Source of the DNA: an uncultured bacterium
GTDB lineage: Bacteria > Margulisbacteria > Marinamargulisbacteria > SXXA01
NCBI GenBank assembly: GCA_903864835.1
Contig: CAIPHK010000026.1
Location: 1 to 42,900, forward strand
DNA: 42,900 nt
Reading direction: 5' to 3'
The stretch's first letter is position 1; each line of letters starts with the position of its first letter. Of the stretch, positions 7,071 through 15,204 are shown piece by piece. The notes under the pieces were generated by a model. The model saw nothing but the letters and a program-made list of their open reading frames with translations, made no database searches and was not told where the DNA came from. A program made the position numbers and the translations under genes.

Positions 7071-9467
7071 ATGGAATATCGTCCGTTGGATTTTGAAGAG
7101 AAGTGGATGGAAACCTGGGCACAGTCCGGATTGTATCGAACCGACGATACCAGTGATCGTCCCAAGTATTATGTATTGGAAATGTTTCCGTATCCCAGTG
7201 GGCGGTTGCATATTGGGCACGTCAGAAATTACACCATTGGGGATTGTGTCGCTCGGTTTAAACGAATGAGCGGATTTAATGTGTTGCACCCACCGGGTTT
7301 TGATAGTTTCGGGTTGCCCGCAGAAAATGCGGCGATCAAGAATAATTTGGATCCCGAAAAATGGACCATCGACAACATCGCGTTCATGATTGGTCAGCAA
7401 AAACGGCTGGGGTTGGCCTACGACTGGGAGCGCTTGGTTGTCACCTGTAAAGATGACTACTACCGATGGAATCAGTGGATTTTTATCAAAATGATGGAGC
7501 GGGGCCTCGTCTATCGAAAAAAAGGTTGGGTAAATTGGGATCCAGTGGATCAAACGGTGTTGGCCAACGAACAGGTCATCGACGGTAAAGGCTGGCGTTC
7601 GGGTGCAGAGGTTGAAAAACGTGAAATTGAGCAATGGTATATTCGGATTACGGACTACGCCGAAGAGCTTTTGGCTGATCTGGATCAACTCGAAGGGTGG
7701 CCAGAGCGCGTCAAAATCATGCAACGAAACTGGATCGGTCGGTCAGAAGGTGCCGAAGTTCTATTTCGGGGTGTCACGTCAGAGTGTGATATTACCGTTT
7801 ATACGACGCGACCCGATACGTTGTTTGGGGTCACTTACGTCGTTCTCGCACCGGAACATCCGCTGACGTTGACCTTGGCCAGACAGGCCGGTACCGAAGC
7901 GGCCGTTAGCGCCTATGTTCAAGCGGCAATGGCGAAGTCGGTTATCGAACGTGGCGATGCTGGGGCTCCCAAAACCGGCGTTGCGTTGGGCGTCACTGTG
8001 GTAAACCCAATGACTCAGGAACAGGTTCCGGTTTACGTGAGTGACTACGTATTAATGGATTACGGAACCGGTGCTGTGATGGCAGTTCCAGCCCATGATC
8101 ATCGTGATTTTGAATTTGCAGCGGCATATAATTTGCCAGTAAAGATTGTGATTGAACCCCAGGCTGCTGTTTTGGCGGTTCCCTTGGTGTCGGCCTACAC
8201 CGACCCCGGGATTTTGGTAAATTCAGGTTCATTTTCAGGGGTCGAGAGCGGACTTGCAAAACGGGATATAGCGACCTATTTGGAGTCCCAAGGTACCGGC
8301 AAAGCCATGGTCAAATATCGCCTTCGGGATTGGTTGATTTCACGGCAACGATGTTGGGGGACCCCCATTCCCGTGGCCTACGATGATGCCGGAATCTGTG
8401 TCCCGATTCCAGAATCTCAATTGCCGGTCCGACTTCCCAAGGATATTCAGTTTTCTGGTAAAGGAAACCCGTTAGAGAATAGCCCCTCGTTTCGAGAGAT
8501 CGAGCTAGATGGCAAACGGTATCGTCGTGAAACAGACACCATGGATACCTTTTTTGATTCATCCTGGTACTTTTTTCGGTATTGCGATCCCAAGAATGAG
8601 GCGGCTCCGTTTTCGTCGTCGTTGGCCAATCATTGGGGGCCGGTAGACCAATACATCGGTGGGATTGAGCATGCGGTTTTGCACTTATTGTATGCCCGAT
8701 TTTTTTCCAAAGTACTTCGAGATCTTGGATTGCATTCAATTGATGAACCCTTTAAACACCTTCTTTGCCAAGGGATGGTGATTAAAGACGGGGCCAAAAT
8801 GTCGAAGTCGTTAGGCAATGTCGTTGATCCTTCCGATATTATTTCAAAATATGGGGCGGATACCGCACGGCTCTTTATTTTGTTTGGTGCGCCGGTAGAA
8901 CGGGACTTGGACTGGTCGGAGGCCGGGGTGGAAGGCGCGTATCGGTTTATTGGCCGGGTGTTCCGAATGGTGACTGAATTTTCCGATGGCCAATCAGTGA
9001 GCTCTCCTGCCGTGGTGCGGATGACCCATAAAACAATTAAAGCGGTGACCGACGATGTGGCCCGATTTAGTTTTAACACTGCGATTAGCCGAATGATGGA
9101 AATGGTCAATTTTATGACCCAGTCCGGTACCAATCGGGCGGCCTTAACGGCCTTGGTTCAATTAATATCCCCGTTTGCGCCGTTCGCTGCCGAGGAATTG
9201 TGGCAACATTTAGGACGGTCCGGCAGTGTCCATCAGAGCCAGTGGCCCACTTATGATCCAGCATTAACCGTGGATGAAACCGTGACGTTGGTGGTTCAGG
9301 TCAACGGAAAAGTGCGGGATAAAATTGAAACCACACGGGGTATGACCCAAACGGATGCCGAAAATCTAGTCCGTGATTCCGAGCGGATTCAAAAGTTTGT
9401 GGAGGGACAGACCGTGGTTAAAGTGGTGTATGTCCCGGATCGCTTATTGAATTTGGTGGTTAAGTAG
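7071..9467 (+). CDS. leuS: Leucyl-tRNA synthetase
   Basis: LeuRS charges tRNA-Leu in the cytoplasm. The HIGH motif is in YPSGRLHIGHVRNYTIGD and the KMSKS loop is GAKMSKSLGN. The CP1 editing domain keeps the threonine-rich TTRPDTLFG and the aspartate of MAVPAHDHRDF needed to hydrolyse mischarged tRNA. The anticodon-binding domain (SPFAPFAAEELW) and a C-terminal tail (VVQVNGKVRDK) are present. About 798 residues, normal for bacteria. I prefer the ATG at 7071 (MEYRPLDFEEKW) over the one at 7053 because CAGGTG lies upstream at a suitable distance and LeuRS proteins usually begin this way. It is convergent with pyrC and overlaps its end by 8 nt. Confidence 0.97.
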   Translation: MEYRPLDFEEKWMETWAQSGLYRTDDTSDRPKYYVLEMFPYPSGRLHIGHVRNYTIGDCVARFKRMSGFNVLHPPGFDSFGLPAENAAIKNNLDPEKWTIDNIAFMIGQQKRLGLAYDWERLVVTCKDDYYRWNQWIFIKMMERGLVYRKKGWVNWDPVDQTVLANEQVIDGKGWRSGAEVEKREIEQWYIRITDYAEELLADLDQLEGWPERVKIMQRNWIGRSEGAEVLFRGVTSECDITVYTTRPDTLFGVTYVVLAPEHPLTLTLARQAGTEAAVSAYVQAAMAKSVIERGDAGAPKTGVALGVTVVNPMTQEQVPVYVSDYVLMDYGTGAVMAVPAHDHRDFEFAAAYNLPVKIVIEPQAAVLAVPLVSAYTDPGILVNSGSFSGVESGLAKRDIATYLESQGTGKAMVKYRLRDWLISRQRCWGTPIPVAYDDAGICVPIPESQLPVRLPKDIQFSGKGNPLENSPSFREIELDGKRYRRETDTMDTFFDSSWYFFRYCDPKNEAAPFSSSLANHWGPVDQYIGGIEHAVLHLLYARFFSKVLRDLGLHSIDEPFKHLLCQGMVIKDGAKMSKSLGNVVDPSDIISKYGADTARLFILFGAPVERDLDWSEAGVEGAYRFIGRVFRMVTEFSDGQSVSSPAVVRMTHKTIKAVTDDVARFSFNTAISRMMEMVNFMTQSGTNRAALTALVQLISPFAPFAAEELWQHLGRSGSVHQSQWPTYDPALTVDETVTLVVQVNGKVRDKIETTRGMTQTDAENLVRDSERIQKFVEGQTVVKVVYVPDRLLNLVVK

Positions 9468-10803
9468 TCGGGTCTTTACTGACCACTAACGTTCCGGTCG
9501 TGGGTTTTAAACTAGGGTCGATGAAACGAATTCGGCCCTCGATGACCGTCATCAATGATTTTCCGGTAAATTGACGCCCAATAAATGGAGAATTGAGTCC
9601 TTTGGATTTGAACTGTGATGATTCCAGAGTGAAGTCAGTCTTCATATCGATGACGGTAAATGATGGGCGCTTCATTAACGCGATACCGGGTCGCTTAATT
9701 CGAAAAATTGCGAGCGGATTTGACGATAAAAGTCGAGATACATCGACCATCGATAATCCTTCATCACGCACGAGCTTGGTTAAAGTGGTGCATACTAAGG
9801 TATCAATTCCACTGATACCGGGATCGGCGTCGACAAAGTCGGTTCGTTTTCCGTCGATGGTATGGGGTTGGTGGTGTGAGGCAATCGCGTCAATCGTTCC
9901 ATCCTTGATTCCGTCAATGAGGGCTTGGCGGTCGCTTGCGGAGCGAAACGGGGGAAGTACTTTGAAATTGGTGGGATATCCGTCGATTGCGGATTCATCG
10001 AAATAGAGATAGTGGGGTGATGTGCCACAGGTGATCGCCAGTCCCCGTGCTTTAGCGCGTCGAACCAATTCAACGGATTGCGCGGTGGATACCGGAAAAA
10101 AATGAAGGACGCCACCAAACCGCTCCACCAGCTCAATATCTCGGGCGATTCGGAGTTCTTCGGATTCAGCGTGGATCCCCCGAAGGCCTAAAATCGTCGA
10201 ATAATATCCCTCGTTCATGACGCCATTCTGGCTCAAAAGGGGATCGTCTGCAGTCACAATAATCGGGCGATCTAAATCTGAGCTGTATTGCAACGCATGA
10301 CGCATTAAGCCGGTGTGTTCTAACGAATTGCCATCAGTAAATCCAACAGCTCCTGCGTCGTGCATGAGTCGCAATTCGGCCAACTCAAGCCCGTTGATGC
10401 CTTTGGATAGAGCGCCCATCGGATAAATAGGAACAATCCCAGCAGCGCGCCGACGGGCATGTATAAACGACACCATTTCAGGTGTGTCAACGGTGGGGTG
10501 GGTATCTGGCGTCGCAATCAGTGCGGTGATCCCGCCGGTCACTGCGGCATCACTTGCAGATAAAAAGGTTTCCTTGTCTTCATGCCCGGGTTCTCGGAGA
10601 GAGCAATGACTGTCGGTGATGTTAGGAATGATAAATCGGCCTTTAACGTCAATTACCGTAGTAGTTTCCTCGTCATCATCAGGTAAATACCCCATTCCAG
10701 TAATGACGCCATTCGAATTGATTAAAAGGTTGGTGACTTCTTCGGTGCCCCGAACGGGGTCGATTAAACGACCATTAATGATGGCGATGGTTTCGGTGAT
10801 CAT
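9460..10803 (-). CDS. pyrC: Dihydroorotase-like protein lacking metal ligands (probable PyrC'/PyrX pseudoenzyme)
   Basis: 447 residues with the class-I dihydroorotase fold: LREPGHEDKETF after the first motif, AGAVGFTDG, DPLL-NGVMNEG, VSTAQSVELV, PPFRS. Active enzymes bind two zinc ions through an HxH motif, a bridging Asp, two later His and a final Asp. Here HxH reads His66-Cys-Ser68. The next His (HAEDP) is Thr184 (TADDP), the following one (HVST) is Pro237 (FPVST), and the final Asp (TDHAPH) is His310 (SHHQPH). Only His66 and Asp157 remain. The substrate Asn of PNT is Asp100. It is therefore unlikely to interconvert carbamoyl-aspartate and dihydroorotate. Inactive homologues of this kind (PyrC' of Pseudomonas) serve as structural partners of aspartate transcarbamoylase, which fits its position 9 nt after pyrB. 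A separate active dihydroorotase should exist elsewhere. Confidence 0.88.
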   Translation of the reverse strand: MITETIAIINGRLIDPVRGTEEVTNLLINSNGVITGMGYLPDDDEETTTVIDVKGRFIIPNITDSHCSLREPGHEDKETFLSASDAAVTGGITALIATPDTHPTVDTPEMVSFIHARRRAAGIVPIYPMGALSKGINGLELAELRLMHDAGAVGFTDGNSLEHTGLMRHALQYSSDLDRPIIVTADDPLLSQNGVMNEGYYSTILGLRGIHAESEELRIARDIELVERFGGVLHFFPVSTAQSVELVRRAKARGLAITCGTSPHYLYFDESAIDGYPTNFKVLPPFRSASDRQALIDGIKDGTIDAIASHHQPHTIDGKRTDFVDADPGISGIDTLVCTTLTKLVRDEGLSMVDVSRLLSSNPLAIFRIKRPGIALMKRPSFTVIDMKTDFTLESSQFKSKGLNSPFIGRQFTGKSLMTVIEGRIRFIDPSLKPTTGTLVVSKDPTT

Positions 10804-10812
10804 GGGATGTCC

Positions 10813-11733
10813 TTATTTGGGGGCCAACAGGAGGTCGAGTATCGCCATTCGGACGATGACCCCGTTGGTGACCTGGTTGAGAATAACGTTGTTGGGTCCA
10901 TCAGCCACGGCAGAGTCAATTTCAATGCCCCGATTGATGGGTCCAGGATGAAGAATGCAGAGTTCGGGTTTGGCGTCTTTGAGCCGTTCCTGGGTCAGCC
11001 CAAACTGGTCTCGATATTCCCGAATGGTAGGGAAGTACCCAAGGTCTTGGCGTTCATACTGGATACGGAGCACATTGATAAAATCCATTTGGGAAATCAC
11101 GTCATCAATCGAATGAACAACCGTGACCCCCATGTCCGCGATGTTGGCCGGAATCAGTGTCGGGGGTCCCGCAACAAAGACCTTGGCCCCCAATTGAAGC
11201 AACGCCCAAATATTGGACCGAGCCACGCGTGAATGGAGAATGTCGCCCAGAATCAGCACGTTGCGATTCTCGACGGAGCCACGTTGTTCTTGCATTGTAA
11301 AAATATCCAGCAACCCTTGAGAGGGATGTTCGTTAAATCCGTCGCCAGCGTTAATAACGGGAACGTCGAGAATGTGATCAATAAAGTGAGGGACTCCGGC
11401 ATTTCGATGGCGGACGACGATGGCATCAAAGCCCATGGCGTCGAGGTTCTTGACGGTGTCAAAGAGGGTTTCGCCCTTTTTAAGGGAACTGGTCTCCATG
11501 CTGATGGCGACCGAACTACCGCCTAACCGTTTGATCGCCGTTTCAAAACTGACCCGTGTCCGAGTGGACGGTTCAAAAAAAAGGTTGAGAACGGTCTTTC
11601 CCTGAAGCGATCGCGCATGCGTATTATCCGCGTAAAGTTGTTTGAGTGACCGAGCGTGAGAGAGAATAAAGTCCAGGCGATCCCGGTTAAAGGATCGTAA
11701 ACCCAAGAGGCTTTTTTCTGGAGAGATTTGCAT
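10813..11733 (-). CDS. pyrB: Aspartate carbamoyltransferase catalytic subunit
   Basis: 306 residues. PyrB joins carbamoyl phosphate and aspartate in the second step of pyrimidine synthesis. The carbamoyl-phosphate signature FFEPSTRTRVSFE, the loop SLKKGETLFDT, VVRHRNAGVP, the HPSQGLLD motif and the late HPGPINRG are all intact, so the enzyme should be active, in contrast to the dihydroorotase-like protein encoded next. There is no pyrI regulatory gene in the window. No ribosome site precedes the ATG, and a promoter-like pair ends six bases upstream of it, so the message may be leaderless. Confidence 0.95.
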   Translation of the reverse strand: MQISPEKSLLGLRSFNRDRLDFILSHARSLKQLYADNTHARSLQGKTVLNLFFEPSTRTRVSFETAIKRLGGSSVAISMETSSLKKGETLFDTVKNLDAMGFDAIVVRHRNAGVPHFIDHILDVPVINAGDGFNEHPSQGLLDIFTMQEQRGSVENRNVLILGDILHSRVARSNIWALLQLGAKVFVAGPPTLIPANIADMGVTVVHSIDDVISQMDFINVLRIQYERQDLGYFPTIREYRDQFGLTQERLKDAKPELCILHPGPINRGIEIDSAVADGPNNVILNQVTNGVIVRMAILDLLLAPK

Positions 11734-11739
11734 TAAAAC

Positions 11740-11768
11740 AATATAGTAGACTACCTCGGATTTTTTAA
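11740..11768 (-). promoter_or_regulatory. Putative pyrB promoter giving a leaderless transcript
   Basis: Reading the minus strand, TTAAAA (11768-11763) and TATATT (11745-11740) are separated by 17 nt, a sigma70-like pair with 4/6 and 5/6 matches. The expected start of transcription falls at or next to the A of the pyrB ATG (11733), and no Shine-Dalgarno sequence is visible. No pyrimidine attenuator or PyrR site can be seen. Confidence 0.4.
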
Positions 11769-11802
11769 AAAGCGGTTTGCCGTTCGCGGCGTGTGGGGAA
11801 AT

Positions 11803-12489
11803 ATGAAATATAAATGGATTTTGATTGGCCTAATGGTGTTGGGCTGGGTGGGTGGCGGACGGATTTGGGCGATCGATGGTTCAGAATTTGTGACCGTGAC
11901 CTCTGGGATAATTGGGGGCGTTTACGGTGCGGTTGATGCCGTCCTCAACGGGAATGACGTCATCCGAGGGGCGTCGGATGGGGTCGCTGTAGGGGGGGTT
12001 GTTCCTGGGATGGTAGTGGGTATTATTTCCGGTGTTGCCATTGGTGGGGTTGTTCAATGTGTGACCCTACAGCCGATGACTGAGGCGAGTTGGGTAGGGT
12101 GGGGATCTGCTGGGGCAGTCATCGGCGGTGTTGCAAGTCATGCCGTAGCGACGGGCATTGTCGGGAGACAGCTTAATCGTAGTGCCGGTTTACCGCCGGA
12201 ATCGGTGGTCGGCCCGGCAACAATGGGTACCCTTCGATTGGTGTACCTTGGATCGGCAGCAACCGATGCCGTCAAATTAGGAAAATACGCATCGGACCAT
12301 TTTGAGACTGATGTGCAAATGCACCAGTACGTATGCCGGACCATACGGCGAGAAAAAGATCCGGGTACGGCATTGCTCGTCGGATTCTCCAAAGAGGCAT
12401 CCGACTATTTTTTATCGACCGGACACACGGAATACCGGGACCTTCAGAACGACTGGGAAGGCGTTTTTTCTGGGGGAAATAGGTATTAG
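11803..12489 (+). CDS. Exported glycine-rich protein of unknown function
   Basis: 228 residues from the ATG at 11803, which has GGGGA just upstream; an ATG at 11791 adds four residues. A signal peptide or anchor (MKYKWILIGLMVLGWVGGGRIWA) is followed by a long glycine-zipper-like stretch with G/V/A repeats (SGIIGGVYGAVDAVL, GGVVPGMVVGIISGVAIGG, GSAGAVIGGVASHAVATG). This is followed by a polar C-terminal third with two cysteines, one in each half of the protein (VVQCVTL and QYVCRT). Such glycine-zipper segments insert in or associate with membranes. I do not recognise the family. It lies alone between divergent pyrB and a convergent nitroreductase gene. Confidence 0.65.
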   Translation: MKYKWILIGLMVLGWVGGGRIWAIDGSEFVTVTSGIIGGVYGAVDAVLNGNDVIRGASDGVAVGGVVPGMVVGIISGVAIGGVVQCVTLQPMTEASWVGWGSAGAVIGGVASHAVATGIVGRQLNRSAGLPPESVVGPATMGTLRLVYLGSAATDAVKLGKYASDHFETDVQMHQYVCRTIRREKDPGTALLVGFSKEASDYFLSTGHTEYRDLQNDWEGVFSGGNRY

Positions 12490-12491
12490 GG

Positions 12492-12511
12492 ATTCCCGCG
12501 AACGCGGGAAT
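12492..12511. repeat. REP-like palindrome between convergent genes
   Basis: ATTCCCGCG-AA-CGCGGGAAT is a perfect 9-bp inverted repeat with a 2-nt centre. It lies three bases after one stop codon and 11 bases before the convergent one. Its sequence resembles the dispersed ATTCCCGCG...CGCGGGAAT elements (REP/dRS3-like) common in many genomes. It may also end transcription from both sides. No second copy is evident in this window. Confidence 0.7.
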
Positions 12512-12522
12512 GACGGTAATTC

Positions 12523-13173
12523 CTATTGGTACTCAATCACTTCATTGATATCAAACCGAACCTTTGGTGCATGTTGATACTTGTCATCGGCGGACCTAAA
12601 CCCGAGCGCAACTGCAGCAACTGTTCCGTAGTTTGAGGTTTCTAGGCCCAGAATACGGTCATAGTCCTGCGCGGAAATGCCTTCAAGCGGACAGGTGTCT
12701 ACCTTCAAATATGCCGCAGTGGTAAGCAATGTCCCCATCGCAATGTAGGCTTGGCGTTGGGCCCAGTGTTGAATCGTGCTTGAGCGATCGCCGTTGACCA
12801 AGCTGCCCAGAATCATCTGGCGATACCCTTCGAGGGTCGACACGTCGACGTTTCGGACTGTCGCAATTTGCTGAATATAGTGATTAACGTAGTCTTCGGA
12901 CATTGTTTTGAGTGTGGTGAATACGACAAAATGGGAGCAATCCTCCACTTGGCCTTGGTTCCAAGAAGCTAGGCGCAATTCGCGTCGGAGTTCGGTGGTT
13001 TGAACAACTAAAAATTTCCAGGGCTGAAGTCCATAGGATGACGGCGAGAGGTGTAATGACTCTGCCAACATGGTCCATTGTTCGGATGTTAGTTTTTGGG
13101 TGGGATCAAACGCTTTACATGCGTATCTCCACTTCAGTTGGGCCGTAAGTTCGATTTCAGAAGTTATTGTCAT
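12523..13173 (-). CDS. NfsB-like FMN-dependent nitroreductase / NAD(P)H oxidoreductase
   Basis: 216 residues resembling E. coli NfsB along its length. The N-terminal FMN-phosphate motif is KWRYACKAFDPTQKLT, then SPSSYGLQPWKFLVV, SHFVVFTTL, QRQAYIAMGTLLTTAAYL and CPLEGISAQDYD, ending in an ALGFRS block. Family members reduce nitroaromatics, quinones or flavins with NAD(P)H as cytoplasmic homodimers. The physiological substrate is unknown. CAGGT precedes the ATG. It lies upstream of the REP-like palindrome and is not coupled to the efflux operon, whose last stop is at 13220. Confidence 0.88.
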   Translation of the reverse strand: MTITSEIELTAQLKWRYACKAFDPTQKLTSEQWTMLAESLHLSPSSYGLQPWKFLVVQTTELRRELRLASWNQGQVEDCSHFVVFTTLKTMSEDYVNHYIQQIATVRNVDVSTLEGYRQMILGSLVNGDRSSTIQHWAQRQAYIAMGTLLTTAAYLKVDTCPLEGISAQDYDRILGLETSNYGTVAAVALGFRSADDKYQHAPKVRFDINEVIEYQ

Positions 13174-13219
13174 AGGGGTACCTGCTTGTTGTGATGGTTA
13201 AAGTAGGGAAGGAAGCTTA

Positions 13220-14488
13220 TTACTCGTACCGTAAGGAATCAATAGGATGGAGTGCGGCGGCTTTTCGAGCGGGCCAGTATCCAAAACAAATTCCGGAGAC
13301 CACAGAAAATGCGAGCGCCCCAAGGAGGGCGTCGGGAGTATGGACGATGGTCCATCCGGCAGAGGCTCCGAGAATGGACGTTAATGTAACCCCTAATAAT
13401 ATCCCGAGGACTCCACCGATGGTGCTAATGCAAATCGATTCAATCAAGAACTGTTCCAAAATCGTGGACTGAGTGGCGCCCAGTGCTTTCCTGAGGCCGA
13501 TTTCCCGAGTGCGTTCCACAACGGAAACCAACATGATATTCATTACTCCGATTCCTCCAACGATAAGAGAGATTACCGCAATGGATGCCAATAAAAAGCT
13601 CATCGTATTACTGGTTTGTGTCAGTGTATCCTGAATTTCGGATAGGTTTCGGATACGGAATGCGTCTTCCTGGTCATCACCAACCTTGTGGCGTTTTCGA
13701 ATAAATTGGTCGATCGCTGTTTGGGTGGATTCCATTTGCTCACGATGGGTGACCTCGATTTCTATAGAATCGACCTGATCTTTTCCCAACACTCGGTACA
13801 TCGCCGTGCTTAGGGGAATGACGATGAGGTCATCTTGGTCTCGCCAGCCCGTACTGCCTTTTTCGGGTAATAGGCCAATCACCGTAAATACAGTTCGATC
13901 CACCAACATGGTTTGGCCCAACGGGGATTCGGTAAGCTCGCCAGTGTGGGGATCCCCAAATAGGGACTTGGCAACCGTCATACCAATCAACGCGACCCGA
14001 CTTCGAGATCGTTGTTCAGCTTCGGAGAAAAAATGACCAATGGTGGGCTCCATGGCCCTCATTTGAGCGTATGGGGGCATGACGCCCTGGACGGTGGTAT
14101 TGGCATTTCGGTTTCCATGTTTGACGCGTACTCGCCCGGAGACAGTGGCGGAGGATCTCCGAATACCACTGACTTGGGTTTGGATGAGAGCGGCGTCTTG
14201 GGGGGTGAGTCGGGCAACCGCTCCCGCGTCCAGTGTGACTGCGCCTTGGCGGGGGGATCCTGAACTCAGAACTAATAAATTGGACCCTAGGGATGCTAAT
14301 CGGGTTTCGATATCCCGTCGGGCACCCGCACCCAAGGCCAACATGGCAATGAGAGATGCCACACCGATGAGAATTCCCAGCATCGATAAAAATGTGCGCA
14401 GGGCATTTGCGACCAGCGATCGCCGGGCTTGGGTCAAATTACTTCGGATTCGGTCGATCCAGGGAGTGCCGGAATTTCCCGCCTGCAA
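13220..14488 (-). CDS. MacB-type ABC transporter permease
   Basis: 422 residues with MacB/FtsX topology. One transmembrane helix lies near the N-terminus (TFLSMLGILIGVASLIAMLAL), followed by a large periplasmic domain (about 60-290). Three C-terminal helices follow, the first containing SLIVGGIGVMNIMLVSVVERT and the cytoplasmic EIGLRKALGA coupling motif. The open frame begins with a TTG at 14488 and overlaps the ATPase gene by 55 nt. A later TTG at 14437 overlaps the ATPase stop as TTGA, but would remove residues (WIDRIRSNL) that align with the usual MacB N-terminus. Together with the next three genes it should make a tripartite pump that expels substrates from the periplasm, powered by ATP. 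Confidence 0.9.
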   Translation of the reverse strand: MQAGNSGTPWIDRIRSNLTQARRSLVANALRTFLSMLGILIGVASLIAMLALGAGARRDIETRLASLGSNLLVLSSGSPRQGAVTLDAGAVARLTPQDAALIQTQVSGIRRSSATVSGRVRVKHGNRNANTTVQGVMPPYAQMRAMEPTIGHFFSEAEQRSRSRVALIGMTVAKSLFGDPHTGELTESPLGQTMLVDRTVFTVIGLLPEKGSTGWRDQDDLIVIPLSTAMYRVLGKDQVDSIEIEVTHREQMESTQTAIDQFIRKRHKVGDDQEDAFRIRNLSEIQDTLTQTSNTMSFLLASIAVISLIVGGIGVMNIMLVSVVERTREIGLRKALGATQSTILEQFLIESICISTIGGVLGILLGVTLTSILGASAGWTIVHTPDALLGALAFSVVSGICFGYWPARKAAALHPIDSLRYE

Positions 14489-15204
14489 TGGGGGGGGAGT
14501 GTTGGCGTGGCGGTGATGCCGTGAGAGGGAGGAATATTCGGAACATCGCTCACAATGAGCCCATCTCGAATGGTAATGATGCGACGGGCGTATGCTGCGA
14601 CGTCCGCTTCGTGGGTAATCAGAATGACTGTTTTTCCAGTTGCGTTTAGACCGGAAAATAATGCCATGATTTCGGTTTGGCTTTTGCCGTCCAGGTTGCC
14701 GGTGGGCTCGTCTGCCAGAATCATTTCGGGATCATTCATCATGGATCGCGCAATCGCCACCCGTTGCTGCTGTCCCCCTGATAGCTGGGACGGTGGATGA
14801 TCCATTCTGTCACCGAGGCCTACCGCAGTGAGAAGATCTTTTGCCCGGTGAATGGAGTGGCGTCTGGTGCCCGTATACAGGGACGGAAGTTGGACATTAT
14901 CGAACGCAGATGTCCGGGCCAGAAGATTGAATTGTTGAAACACAAACCCGACCGTACGCGATCGTATCTTGGCCATGTTATCGTCAGTTAAGGACCCGGG
15001 AGTTACCGAATTGATATGAAATTCGCCGCTGGTGGGGACATCTAGTAGTCCCAAGATATTCATCAGGGTTGATTTTCCCGAACCAGAGGGCCCCATGATG
15101 GCCACAAATTCTCCCTGAGAAATGGTGAGGTCGATCCCTTTTAAAATCTCAAGATTTTCACCGCCGATCAGATACGATTTCTTAAGATTTTTGCAGGTGA
15201 TCAT
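14434..15204 (-). CDS. ABC transporter ATP-binding protein (MacB/LolD type)
   Basis: 256 residues. Walker A is GPSGSGKST, the Q-loop is FVFQQFNLL, the signature is [13 protein letters not shown], Walker B is [12 protein letters not shown], and the switch His is in ILITHEAD. This MacB/LolD subfamily powers extrusion of periplasmic substrates or lipoproteins rather than import. About 35 residues beyond the usual end are proline-rich and lie over the permease start. The ATG sits directly on the stop of the adaptor gene (shared position 15204), so translation is coupled. Confidence 0.93.
   Translation of the reverse strand: MITCKNLKKSYLIGGENLEILKGIDLTISQGEFVAIMGPSGSGKSTLMNILGLLDVPTSGEFHINSVTPGSLTDDNMAKIRSRTVGFVFQQFNLLARTSAFDNVQLPSLYTGTRRHSIHRAKDLLTAVGLGDRMDHPPSQLSGGQQQRVAIARSMMNDPEMILADEPTGNLDGKSQTEIMALFSGLNATGKTVILITHEADVAAYARRIITIRDGLIVSDVPNIPPSHGITATPTLPPHCRREIPALPGSTESEVI

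Noticed and set aside
7056-7724. 222-aa minus-strand ORF opposite leuS
   Set aside because: It is a shadow of the strongly conserved leuS frame.
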